In this document: piece by piece, positions 48,828 through 56,734 of the stretch
How positions within the stretch are numbered: position 1 is the first letter of the stretch
Layout: every line of letters starts with the position of its first letter
Assembly (NCBI RefSeq): GCF_031432425.1
Contig: NZ_JAVKPH010000002.1
Coordinates: forward strand, 124,001 to 188,000
Direction: 5' to 3'
DNA: 64,000 nucleotides
Source of the DNA: Ruixingdingia sedimenti
GTDB lineage: Bacteria > Pseudomonadota > Alphaproteobacteria > Rhodobacterales > Rhodobacteraceae
Notes under the pieces: generated by a model
Database searches by the model: none
The model's input: the letters and a program-made list of their open reading frames with translations, nothing else
Told to the model about the DNA's origin: nothing
Program-made: the position numbers and the translations under genes

Positions 48828-50189
48828 ATGTCTGCGTCCTATCCTGCGGCGACCGCGGCCTCGCTTGCCAGTGACCTGCGCGCGGGGCGGCGCGACCCGC
48901 TCGATCTGGTCGAGGAATGCTTCGCCCGGGTCGCCGCGGTCGGCGATGATGCGATCTTCACCGAAACCACCCGCCCGCGGGCAGAGGCAGAGGCCCGCGC
49001 GGCGCGCGAGCGGCTGCGCGCGGGCAACCCGGCCAGCCTGCTGGACGGCGTGCCGATCGCGTGGAAGGATCTCTTCGACCTGAAGGGCCGCACCACCACC
49101 GCCGCCTCGGCGGTGATGCGGGGCAGGGCGCCGGCGGCGCGGGATGCGGCGCTGGTCCATGCCGCGATGCGGGCGGGGATGGTCACGGTCGGCTGCGTGA
49201 ACATGACCGAATTCGCCTTTTCCGGCATCGGCATCAACCCGCATTTCGGCACCCCCCGCAACCCGAACGACGCGGGCGTGCACCGTTCGCCGGGCGGGTC
49301 GTCTTCGGGGTCGGGGGTGGTGGTGGCGCAGGGGATCGTGCCGATTTCCATCGGCACCGACACCGGCGGGTCGATCCGCATTCCTTCGGCCTTCAACGGT
49401 GTGGTGGGCTACAAGACCTCGACCGGCCATTTCCCGATGGAGGGCGTGTTCCCGCTGTCGCCCACGCTCGACACGCTCGGCCCCTTGGCGCGCAGCGTCG
49501 AGGATTGCGTGCTGGCCGATGCGGTGCTGCGCGGCCTGCCCGCACCCGCGGCGGTGGCGGCCGATCCTGCGGCCTTGCGCTTCGTCGTGCCCGACCGGGT
49601 GATGTTCGACGATCTGGACCCCGCGGTGGCGGCCAATTTCGCCGCCACGGTCGACCGGCTGACCGCCGCCGGCGCGCGCGTCACCCGGATCGCCCTGCCG
49701 CAACTGACCGAGGTGGGCGAGGTCATCGCGCGCCACGGCATCCTCGCGTCGATCGAGGCGATGGCGGTGCACCGCGACCGCATGGCGGGGCCGGAAAAGG
49801 CGCAGATCGACCCGCGCGTGGTCAAGCGGATCATGATGGGGGCAGAGGTCAAGGCCATCGACCTGATCGCGCTGACCGAAAACCGCCGCCGCCTGATCGC
49901 AGAGGTGAACGCAGCCATCGGCGACGCCTTCCTGATCTGCCCCACGACGCCGACCACCGCCATGCCCATCGGCCCGCTGGAGGCCGATCAGGAGGTGTTC
50001 TTCCGCCACAACACCCGTACGCTGCGCAACACCGCGCTCGGCAATTTCCTTGACTGGTGCGGGCTGTCGATCCCGAACGGCACGGATGCGGCGGGCATGC
50101 CGACGGGCTTTCTGATCTCTGCCCCGCACGGGCGCGACCGGGCGCTGCTGTCCGCCGGGCTCGGCCTTGAAACCATCATCCGGGGGTAG
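48828..50189 (+). CDS. Amidase (amidase signature family)
   Basis: 453 residues. The Ser-cisSer-Lys triad is visible: Lys80 in VPIAWKDLFD, Ser158 in SPGGSSSGSG and nucleophile Ser182 in GTDTGGSIRIPSAF, with the standard 24-residue Ser-Ser spacing. It hydrolyses an amide to acid and ammonia. It lies 10 bases after the ATPase gene and 3 bases before an ene-reductase gene, so it belongs to the ABC importer operon and probably processes the imported compound or the half-amide released by the deacetylase-fold hydrolase encoded at 51391. Confidence 0.93.
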   Translation: MSASYPAATAASLASDLRAGRRDPLDLVEECFARVAAVGDDAIFTETTRPRAEAEARAARERLRAGNPASLLDGVPIAWKDLFDLKGRTTTAASAVMRGRAPAARDAALVHAAMRAGMVTVGCVNMTEFAFSGIGINPHFGTPRNPNDAGVHRSPGGSSSGSGVVVAQGIVPISIGTDTGGSIRIPSAFNGVVGYKTSTGHFPMEGVFPLSPTLDTLGPLARSVEDCVLADAVLRGLPAPAAVAADPAALRFVVPDRVMFDDLDPAVAANFAATVDRLTAAGARVTRIALPQLTEVGEVIARHGILASIEAMAVHRDRMAGPEKAQIDPRVVKRIMMGAEVKAIDLIALTENRRRLIAEVNAAIGDAFLICPTTPTTAMPIGPLEADQEVFFRHNTRTLRNTALGNFLDWCGLSIPNGTDAAGMPTGFLISAPHGRDRALLSAGLGLETIIRG

Positions 50190-50192
50190 CCC

Positions 50193-51371
50193 ATGACCGA
50201 TGCCTGTCCGACCCTGTTCTCGCCGCTGGTTCTGGGCCCCGTCACGCTGAAGAACCGCATCGTCATGGCCCCGCTGACCCGCCAGATGGCCGAACCCGAC
50301 GGCACCCCCACCGACGAGATGGCCGCCTATTACGCCCGCCGCGCGCGCGGCGGTCTGGGGATGATCATCACCGAGGGCACCTATGAACAGGACGGGTGGC
50401 AGTCGAAAGCCTATCTGTCGCAGCCCGGCATCGCGACCGACGCCCATGTCGCGGGCTGGAAGAAGGTGGTGGATGCGGTCCATGCCCATGACTGCAAGAT
50501 CATCGTGCAGCTGATGCACGGCGGGCGCGTCTGCGACCCGCGCTGCCTTAACGGCGAACCGCCGGTGTCGGCCTCTGCCACGCACAGCGGGGGATGGGTG
50601 CTTTATACCGATACGGATTACGAAAAAAACATCCGCGCCATCGACGGCCCCTGGCCCAAGGTCACTTTCGGCCCCGCCCGCGCGCTGCGCGTCGACGACA
50701 TCCATGCCATCGCCGACGGTTTCGCCGCCGGCGCCGCCCGGGCGGTGGCCGCAGGCGCGGACGGGGTAGAGGTGCATGGCGCCAACGGCTATCTGCTGTG
50801 GCAATTCATCAACCCCAAAACCAACCTGCGCACCGACGATTTCGGCGGCTCGCCCGAAAACAACATCCGTTTCGCGAAACTGGTGGGCGACAAGATCCGC
50901 GCCGCCATCGGACCCGGCAAGCTGATCGTGCTGCGCCTGTCGCAGGACGGGGTGGACGATTTCACCGGCGCCTGGCCGGGGGTGGCCTATGCCGAGGCGA
51001 TCGGGGCGGCGCTGAAGGGATCGGCCTATGACGCGCTGCACTGGGCCAGCTTCGACTATGCCGCGAACCGCCAGACCGACAGCGCCGAACCCATGCCCGC
51101 CGCGCTGCGCCGCACATCGGGCCTGCCGATGATCGCCAACGGCGGCATCTTCGACGGCGCGACGGCAGAAACGGCGCTGACCAGCGGCGCCGCCGATGCG
51201 GTCGCCATCGGCCGGGCGATCTTCGCCCATCCCGACTGGGCCTATATCGTGCGCTCCGGGATGCCCTACGACTGGATGCCGTTCGACCGCAAATACGTGA
51301 TCCGTCCGCCGCTCGACTACGGACTGGCCTATCCCCTGGCGCTGACCGACCCGAAATGGCCGGCGCCGTAA
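50193..51371 (+). CDS. NADH:flavin oxidoreductase, NemA/old yellow enzyme-like ene-reductase
   Basis: 392 residues. The FMN-binding barrel begins LFSPLVLGPVTLKNRIVMAPLTRQMA. The substrate-binding His-x-x-Asn is in VEVHGANGYLLWQFINPKTNLRTDDFGGSPENNIRF, and the C-terminal phosphate site in PMIANGGIF...VAIGRAIFAHPDW. It belongs to the classical OYE branch, unlike the YqjM-like enzyme encoded at 24794. It reduces alpha,beta-unsaturated carbonyls or imides. Placement between amidase and deacetylase-fold genes hints that it saturates a ring C=C before hydrolysis; that is inference. Confidence 0.92.
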   Translation: MTDACPTLFSPLVLGPVTLKNRIVMAPLTRQMAEPDGTPTDEMAAYYARRARGGLGMIITEGTYEQDGWQSKAYLSQPGIATDAHVAGWKKVVDAVHAHDCKIIVQLMHGGRVCDPRCLNGEPPVSASATHSGGWVLYTDTDYEKNIRAIDGPWPKVTFGPARALRVDDIHAIADGFAAGAARAVAAGADGVEVHGANGYLLWQFINPKTNLRTDDFGGSPENNIRFAKLVGDKIRAAIGPGKLIVLRLSQDGVDDFTGAWPGVAYAEAIGAALKGSAYDALHWASFDYAANRQTDSAEPMPAALRRTSGLPMIANGGIFDGATAETALTSGAADAVAIGRAIFAHPDWAYIVRSGMPYDWMPFDRKYVIRPPLDYGLAYPLALTDPKWPAP

Positions 51372-51390
51372 TCTCCACGGAGGAGTGACA

Positions 51391-52293
51391 ATGAGCAAGA
51401 AAATCATCTGCGCCTTCGGCACCGATATCGACTCGGTCGCCGGCTGGATCGGGTCCTATGGCGGCGGCGACAGCCCGTCCGACATCCAGCGGGGCATCTT
51501 CGCCACCGAGGTGGGCGTGCCGCGCCTGCTGCGCCTGTTCAAGAAATACGACCTCAAGACCACCTTCTTCATCCCCGGCCATTCGCTGGAAACCTTCCCC
51601 AAGGAAATGGAGATGATCGTCAAGGACGGTCACGAGGTCGGCGCGCACGGCTACCTGCACGAAAACCCCATCGCCATGACCGCCACGCAGGAAGAGGACG
51701 TGCTGGTCAAGTCGATCGAACTGATCAAGGGCCTGACCGGCCAGGCGCCGCGCGGCTATGTGGCGCCCTGGTGGGAAATGTCGAACTCGACCGCCGCGCT
51801 GCTGCTCAAGCACGGGTTCAAGTACGACCACAGCCAGGGCTACCGCGACTTCCAGCCCTTCTACGCCCGCGTCGGCGACGAATGGAACACCATCGACTAT
51901 TCCAAGTCGGCCAAGGACTGGATGCATCCGCTCAAGCACGGCAAGGAAATCGACCTCGTGGACATCGCCGCGAACTGGTATGTCGACGACCTGCCGCCGA
52001 TGATGTTCATGAAGAAGTCGCCCAACAGCCACGGCTTCGTGAACCCGCGCGACATCGAGGAACTGTGGCGCGACCAGTTCGACTGGGTCTACCGCGAGAT
52101 GGACTATGCCGTCTTCGCCTTCACCATCCACCCCGACGTGGCGGGCCGCCCGCAGGTGCTGTTGATGCTGGAACGGCTGATCGAGCATATCAACAAGCAT
52201 TCGGGCATCGAATGGATGACCTTCGAGGATCTGGCCGCGGACTTCCGCAAGCGTTATCCTTTCGACGGCGGCAAACGCCCCGAAGTGATCTGA
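51391..52293 (+). CDS. Polysaccharide deacetylase-fold hydrolase (HP0310/PuuE-like)
   Basis: 300 residues from MSKKIICAFGTDIDSVAGWIGSYGG, with GGAGGAG 5 bases upstream. The NodB-type metal site is Asp in TDIDSVAG plus His-x-x-x-His in VGAHGYLHENP. Other family marks are RLFKKYDLKTTFFIPGHSLETFP and RGYVAPWWEMS. There is no signal peptide, so it is cytoplasmic, which argues against a wall-polysaccharide substrate. Relatives include metal-free allantoinase PuuE and, as I recall, bacterial cyclic imide hydrolases. Context with amidase and ene-reductase genes favours cyclic amide or imide ring opening; a deacetylase role is the alternative. Confidence 0.88.
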   Translation: MSKKIICAFGTDIDSVAGWIGSYGGGDSPSDIQRGIFATEVGVPRLLRLFKKYDLKTTFFIPGHSLETFPKEMEMIVKDGHEVGAHGYLHENPIAMTATQEEDVLVKSIELIKGLTGQAPRGYVAPWWEMSNSTAALLLKHGFKYDHSQGYRDFQPFYARVGDEWNTIDYSKSAKDWMHPLKHGKEIDLVDIAANWYVDDLPPMMFMKKSPNSHGFVNPRDIEELWRDQFDWVYREMDYAVFAFTIHPDVAGRPQVLLMLERLIEHINKHSGIEWMTFEDLAADFRKRYPFDGGKRPEVI

Positions 52294-52301
52294 ACCAAAG
52301 C

Positions 52302-52324
52302 GGGGCCGGCGATGCGCCGGCCCC
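52302..52324 (+). other. Hairpin between the deacetylase-fold and small CxxC genes
   Basis: GGGGCCGGC (52302-52310) pairs with GCCGGCCCC (52316-52324) around GATGC. ACTTCCG follows rather than a T tract, so it is a partial terminator or stability element; the next start is at 52343. Confidence 0.55.
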
Positions 52325-52342
52325 ACTTCCGAGGACGGAAAG

Positions 52343-52654
52343 ATGTGCAACGCCTGCGGCAACCCCGCCGCCCCCGGCCACTGGACAGAGGCCGGCGCCG
52401 CTACGCCGGGCGACCGGCTGCGCGCGCGGTTCCACCGGGCGGCGCTGCTGAACCGGGTGCTCAAACCCTATGGGCTGATGGCGCATGACGATGGCGTGGT
52501 GCCGGGGATCCAGATCGGCACGCTGTCGGGCGCGCGGGTGATCGTGGACCATCTCGATCACGTCTGGGCCGAATGCGACCGGCTTCTGGGGCATCCGGTG
52601 GACCCGCTCGACCCGCGTTTCCTGGGCGATGCCGCGCCGTCCACCCATGACTGA
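52343..52654 (+). CDS. Small protein with N-terminal CNACG motif, function unknown
   Basis: 103 residues. It opens with MCNACGNPAAPGHWTEAG, a CxxC that could bind zinc, and continues with a helical Arg-rich stretch (GDRLRARFHRAALLNRVLKPYG) and GVVPGIQIGTLSGARVIVDHLDHVWAECDRLLG. I do not recognise the family. It overlaps the CobW-type GTPase gene by 8 bases, so translation is coupled; being a client or partner of that metallochaperone is a reasonable hypothesis. GGACGGAAAG lies upstream of its ATG. Confidence 0.72.
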   Translation: MCNACGNPAAPGHWTEAGAATPGDRLRARFHRAALLNRVLKPYGLMAHDDGVVPGIQIGTLSGARVIVDHLDHVWAECDRLLGHPVDPLDPRFLGDAAPSTHD

Positions 52655-53645
52655 CCGCACGCCCGGCGCCGCGCCGCAATCCGACACGCGGATGCGGCTG
52701 ACCGTTCTGGGGGGCTATCTCGGATCGGGCAAGACCACATGGCTGCGCCATCAGCTGCATGTGGGCGCCTTCGGCCGCGTGCATGTGGTGGTGAACGAGG
52801 CGGCCGAGACCCCGGTGGACGACGCGCTCTTGGGCCGCGCCGAGGGGATCACATTGCTGGCCGGGGGGTGCTGCTGCTGTGTGGGCCGCCCGGCGCTGAT
52901 CGCGGCGCTGCGGGATCTGTGCGATGCGCGCAGCAGGCTGTCGGCGGCGGACGACCGGCTGGACCGGATCGTGCTGGAAACCAGCGGGCTGGCCGATCCC
53001 GGTGCGATCGTCGCGGCGATCCAGACCGACCCGGTGCTGATCAACCATATCGTGGTGGACGAAACCGTGGTCACGGTGGACGCGATCCATGCGCTGGCGC
53101 AACTGGCGGGCGAACCGCTCGGCCGCCGCCAGATCGAGGCGGCGGACCGGCTGGTGCTGACCAAGGTCGATGCGGTCGATCCGGTGACGCTCGACACCCT
53201 GCGCGCGACGCTGAAGGTGCTGAACCCCGGCGCGGTGGTCGCGGCCTCGGTCCGGGGCGAGGGGCTGGCGCTGCCGCCCTTGCCGCCCGGCACCGCCCCC
53301 GCCCCCCTGCCGCCGGTGGCAGAGGATGCGCGCGGCCCGATCACGCCCACGCGGCTGCATATCGACCCCGGCATCGACTGGTCGGCCTTCACGCTCTGGC
53401 TTTCGGCGCTTCTCTATGCGCGCGGCGACGATCTGGTGCGCGTCAAGGGGGTGGTGCGCACGCCCGCCGGGCGGCTGTTGATCCAGACCGTGCGGCGCGT
53501 GGTGCAATCGCCCGAAATCCTGCCCGAAGTCCCGCCCGAACAGGGGGACATGCGCGAGGATGACACCATCGTCTTCATCGGCCGCGGCTACCGGCCCGAG
53601 GATCTGGGCCGCTCGCTGCGCCATTTCACAGGGAGAACGTCATGA
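52647..53645 (+). CDS. CobW/COG0523 family GTPase (G3E metallochaperone)
   Basis: About 332 residues from MTDRTPGAAPQS at 52647. P-loop LGGYLGSGKTTWLRH (residues 21-35), the metal-binding CxCC position as GGCCCCVG (Cys75-78), a Walker B-like LDRIVLETSGLADPG and the guanine motif LVLTKVDA are all present. The C-terminal CobW_C domain contains GDDLVRVKGVV. Such GTPases deliver zinc or other metals to target enzymes. Its clients could be the metal-dependent hydrolases of the operon, for instance the deacetylase-fold enzyme, or the small CNACG protein. It overlaps the genes on both sides. Confidence 0.9.
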   Translation: MTDRTPGAAPQSDTRMRLTVLGGYLGSGKTTWLRHQLHVGAFGRVHVVVNEAAETPVDDALLGRAEGITLLAGGCCCCVGRPALIAALRDLCDARSRLSAADDRLDRIVLETSGLADPGAIVAAIQTDPVLINHIVVDETVVTVDAIHALAQLAGEPLGRRQIEAADRLVLTKVDAVDPVTLDTLRATLKVLNPGAVVAASVRGEGLALPPLPPGTAPAPLPPVAEDARGPITPTRLHIDPGIDWSAFTLWLSALLYARGDDLVRVKGVVRTPAGRLLIQTVRRVVQSPEILPEVPPEQGDMREDDTIVFIGRGYRPEDLGRSLRHFTGRTS

Positions 53646-54082
53646 CCACCACCATCCGCCCCTTGCGCCCTGAGGACGAGGCCGAATGGCGCCGGCTCTG
53701 GACCGGCTATCTGGAATATTACCAGACCTCGGTCCCCGAAGAGGTCTATGCCAGCACCTTCGCCCGGCTCATCGGCGACGATCCGCAGGATTTCAGCGGG
53801 TTCATCGCAGAGGTGGACGGCAAGCCGATGGGCATCACCCATTACCTCTTCCACCGCCACTGCTGGAAGATCGAGAATGTCTGCTACCTCCAGGATCTCT
53901 ATGTCGATCCGGCGGCGCGCGGCACCGGGCTCGGCCGCAAGCTGATCGAGGCCGTCTACAAGGCCGCCGACGAGGCCGGTGCGCCCGCCGTCTGGTGGCT
54001 GACACAGGATTTCAACACCACGGGGCGGCAGCTTTACGACCGCATCGCCAAGGTGACGCCCTTCATCCGCTATGTGCGCTGA
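53642..54082 (+). CDS. GNAT family N-acetyltransferase
   Basis: 146 residues. TIRPLRPEDEAEWRRLWTGYLEYYQ is the GNAT N-terminal pattern, and the acetyl-CoA loop is LYVDPAARGTGLGRKLIEAVYKAADEAG (Q/R-x-x-G-x-G/A variant). YDRIAKVTPFIRYVR closes the fold. It acetylates an unknown amine, perhaps a polyamine-like or amino-acid intermediate. It is the last gene of the long operon, starting by ATGA overlap with the GTPase gene and converging on the gene ending at 54089. Confidence 0.88.
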   Translation: MTTTIRPLRPEDEAEWRRLWTGYLEYYQTSVPEEVYASTFARLIGDDPQDFSGFIAEVDGKPMGITHYLFHRHCWKIENVCYLQDLYVDPAARGTGLGRKLIEAVYKAADEAGAPAVWWLTQDFNTTGRQLYDRIAKVTPFIRYVR

Positions 54083-54088
54083 ACGGCC

Positions 54089-54475
54089 TCAACCCCGCGC
54101 CTTGCGGTAGGAATCCTTGAGCGCGATCTTTTCGCCGTCGAAGGCGAAAAGATCGCAGCCGCGCACATCCACGCGCTTGCCGGTGCGGTCGGTGCCGATG
54201 AATCGCCAGCTGGACAGGCCCGCATCGCCCATCGCCCGGTGCACGCCCTCGGTCCAGGCGGCTTGCGGAAAGGCGTCGAAGATCGCGGCATAGGCGGCGC
54301 GCACGGCCTCGCGGCCCTCATGGCGGGCGCCCTCGACATCGGGCCCCGCGGCGGCATGGAAGGCGCAATCCGCCGCCATGCAGTCCATCAGCGCCTCCAC
54401 ATCGCGCGCGTTCCACGCCGCCATGAACCGGCCCAGCAGCACCAGCCGCCGCTGCGCCATCAGTTCCGCCTGCAT
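54089..54475 (-). CDS. SnoaL-like/NTF2-fold protein
   Basis: About 128 residues from MQAELMAQRRLVLLGRFMAAWNARDVEALMDCMAADCAFHAAAGPDVEG. The pattern AWNARDVEALMDCMAADCAFH and the C-terminal RGCDLFAFDGEKIALKDSYRKARG fit the SnoaL/ketosteroid isomerase-like family (polyketide cyclase or simple ligand-binding fold). Upstream in-frame sequence to 54661 crosses a family 2 repeat and is not part of the gene. Function unknown; it is downstream of a quinone oxidoreductase gene on the same strand, about 180 bases away. Confidence 0.82.
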   Translation of the reverse strand: MQAELMAQRRLVLLGRFMAAWNARDVEALMDCMAADCAFHAAAGPDVEGARHEGREAVRAAYAAIFDAFPQAAWTEGVHRAMGDAGLSSWRFIGTDRTGKRVDVRGCDLFAFDGEKIALKDSYRKARG

Positions 54476-54560
54476 CGCACATCCCCCGCCAGATCCCGTC
54501 CGGCCCGCAGGATGCAACACTTCCCCGCCGCAAGCCAGCGGCGAAAGGGCGCGCCCGCCC

Positions 54561-54617
54561 TCACTTTCTGTCCTTAAATATCCCGCGGGGGTCCGGGGGC
54601 GCGAAGCCCCCGGCGCC
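54561..54617 (-). repeat. Repeat family 2 copy between SnoaL-like and quinone oxidoreductase genes
   Basis: TCACTTTCTGTCCTTAAATA and TCCCGCGGGGGT precede a hairpin CCGGGGGC (54593-54600)/GCCCCCGG (54606-54613). Read on the minus strand, the GC hairpin comes first, then GGGATATTTAAGGACAG, downstream of the quinone oxidoreductase gene, as expected for a terminator. Confidence 0.75.
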
Positions 54618-54657
54618 GCCCCCTCCGCCGGGCCCGCCACCCGCCGGAATGGCCCCG

Positions 54658-55656
54658 TCACGGGATCAGCAGCACAGAACCCGTGGTCTGCCGCGCCTCG
54701 ACCGCGCGATGCGCCGCGGCCGCGTCCTTCAGCGGGAAGGTCGCGCTGATTTCCAGCTTGATATGCCCCCCGCGCAGCAGGTCGAACAACTCGCCGCAGT
54801 ATTTCGCGCGGCTTTCCGGCGTGTTGCCATGGAACCCGAACCCGGGGCGGTAAAGCGCGAGGCTGCCCTTCTGCGCCAGCAGCATCAGGTTGAACGGCGG
54901 CACCGGGCCCGAGGCGTTGCCGTAGTTCACCAGCGCCGCGAAGGGCCGCGCCACGTCGAAGGACTTGAGGAACGTGTCCTGCCCCACCCCGTCATAGACC
55001 GCCGAAACGCCTTCGGGCACCAGCCGGCGGGTGGCGGCGACGAAATCCTCCTCGCGGTACAGGATCGTGTGGTGGCAGCCGTGGGCGCGGGCGAAATCGG
55101 CCTTTTCCCGGCTGCCCACGGTGCCGATCACCTGCGCGCCCAGATGGTTCGCCCATTGCGCCAGCAGGCTGCCCACGCCGCTGGCCGCGGCATGGATCAG
55201 CACCGTGTCGCCCGGTCCGGGGGTGAAGCAGCGGTGGATCACCACCGATGCCGTCAGCCCCTTGAGCAGGATCGCCGCCGCCTGCCGGTCGTCGATGTCG
55301 TCGGGCAGGTGGATCAGATGTTCGGCCCTGAGGTTGCGTTCTTCCGCATAACCTCCGGTGTTTTCGAAGAAAAGCCCGCCGGTGCCGACATAGGCCACCC
55401 GGTCGCCCGGCGTGAAGCCGGTGACGCCCGCGCCCACCGCCTCGACCACGCCCGCGGCCTCGTTGCCGAGGATGATCGGGAATTTCGTGCCCTCGGTGAT
55501 GTAGAAGCCGCCGTTGCGCACGTTGATGTCGGAAAAGTTCAGCCCGATCGCGGTATGGCGCACGCGCACCTCGCCCGGCCCGGGGGCGGGCAGGTCGATG
55601 TCGACCCATTGCAGGACCTCGGGACCGCCATTGGCGTGGATGGCCATTGCTTTCAT
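54658..55656 (-). CDS. NADPH:quinone oxidoreductase (QorA-like, zinc-free MDR)
   Basis: About 332 residues from MKAMAIHANGGPEVLQW at 55656. The GroES-like domain lacks the zinc cysteines (IGLNFSDINVRNGGFY instead). The Rossmann motif is AAASGVGSLLAQWANHLGAQVIGTVGS (about residues 150-175), and YRPGFGFHGN is near the C-terminus. It resembles quinone reductases or crotonyl-CoA reductase-like MDR proteins. It is separated from the LysR gene by 70 bases on the same strand, so either co-transcribed with it or independently controlled. Confidence 0.9.
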   Translation of the reverse strand: MKAMAIHANGGPEVLQWVDIDLPAPGPGEVRVRHTAIGLNFSDINVRNGGFYITEGTKFPIILGNEAAGVVEAVGAGVTGFTPGDRVAYVGTGGLFFENTGGYAEERNLRAEHLIHLPDDIDDRQAAAILLKGLTASVVIHRCFTPGPGDTVLIHAAASGVGSLLAQWANHLGAQVIGTVGSREKADFARAHGCHHTILYREEDFVAATRRLVPEGVSAVYDGVGQDTFLKSFDVARPFAALVNYGNASGPVPPFNLMLLAQKGSLALYRPGFGFHGNTPESRAKYCGELFDLLRGGHIKLEISATFPLKDAAAAHRAVEARQTTGSVLLIP

Positions 55657-55726
55657 CGGCTTACCTCTTGCATTTCCGCCCCATCCTGCCCCGCCCCGGC
55701 GCGCCCCGCAGTCCCCCGCGATGGGG

Positions 55727-56623
55727 TCAGCGCGGCGGCAGGCTGCGCGCGGTATCGACGAAGGCGCGGACCTGCGGGCTGCGGTTGGTGCGTTTCCAGA
55801 CCAGCACGGTGCGGCTGCGGAAGGCGGGGTGGTGAATGGGGCGCGCCTCGACATTGCGGCCAAGCGCGCCGATCAGGCTTTCGGGGTAGATGGTGATCCC
55901 CAACCCCGCCGCCACCAACCCGATCAGGGCCAATGTGTTCGACGCCTCGACCCGCACCTTCAACGCCACGCCTTCGGCGCTGAACATGTCATTGAGCCGC
56001 CAGCGGTATTCGCCCCATTCGCGCAGGTCGCCCAGAATCAGGTCCTGCCCGGCGATGTCGGCGGGGGTGATCGCGGTGCGGTGCAACAGCGGATGGGCCC
56101 GCGGGGTGACGGCGTAAAGCGGTTCGTCCGTCAGCGTGACGGCATGGTATTCGCTGTGTTCGAACGGGCCGATCATATAGCCCGCGTCGATCTCGTCATT
56201 GGCCAGCGCGATCTTCTGGCCCTGCGTGCGGATGTAGCGCAGTTCGGTTTCGATATGCGGATGGCTCTGGCGGAACCGCGCCACCGCCATCGGCATCAAT
56301 TCGGTCGCCGCAAAGGCCATGTAGCCGATCCGCACGAGGCCGCTTTTCCCCTCCGCCACCCGCCGCGCGGCGGCGACAGAGGCGTCGTAGCGCGTCAGCA
56401 GATGGGCGTTTTCCTGATAGAATACCCGCCCCGCCTGCGTCAGCGCCACCTCGCGCGTGGTGCGTTCCAGCAGACGGAAGCCCAACAGCGCCTCGAGCTT
56501 CTGGATGCGGCGGCTGAGCGCCGACTGGTCGAGGCCCAACCGTTCCGCGCTGCGGCGAAAATTCAGCTCCTCGGCCACGACGAGGAAGGAATCGAGCATC
56601 TCCAGCCCCGTCCTGCCGGCCAT
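55727..56623 (-). CDS. LysR family transcriptional regulator
   Basis: About 298 residues from MAGRTGLEMLDSFLVVAEELNFRRSAERLGLDQSALSRRIQKLEALLGFRLLERTTREVALTQAG; GGAG lies about 8 bases upstream of the chosen ATG. The effector domain begins GLVRIGYMAFAATELMPMAVARFRQSHPHI. It is divergent from the N-carbamoylsarcosine amidohydrolase-like gene at 56735 across 111 bases containing a TGATGC-N7-GCATCA dyad, so it very probably regulates that operon. Confidence 0.93.
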   Translation of the reverse strand: MAGRTGLEMLDSFLVVAEELNFRRSAERLGLDQSALSRRIQKLEALLGFRLLERTTREVALTQAGRVFYQENAHLLTRYDASVAAARRVAEGKSGLVRIGYMAFAATELMPMAVARFRQSHPHIETELRYIRTQGQKIALANDEIDAGYMIGPFEHSEYHAVTLTDEPLYAVTPRAHPLLHRTAITPADIAGQDLILGDLREWGEYRWRLNDMFSAEGVALKVRVEASNTLALIGLVAAGLGITIYPESLIGALGRNVEARPIHHPAFRSRTVLVWKRTNRSPQVRAFVDTARSLPPR

Positions 56624-56639
56624 TCCGCGCTCCGCCGCA

Positions 56640-56658
56640 TGATGCAATCCACGCATCA
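56640..56658. promoter_or_regulatory. Candidate LysR operator
   Basis: TGATGC (56640-56645), 7 spacer bases and GCATCA (56653-56658) form a perfect dyad that contains the T-N11-A core (56643 to 56655) expected for LysR-type regulators. It lies in the divergent gap, 17 bases from the LysR start and 77 from the start of the hydrolase gene. Confidence 0.65.
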
Positions 56659-56734
56659 ATAAACCCGAATCCGTCAATTCCGCAACCCGCCGCCGCAACG
56701 GAATATCCCCCCATCCCATCCCGACAGGAGACGA

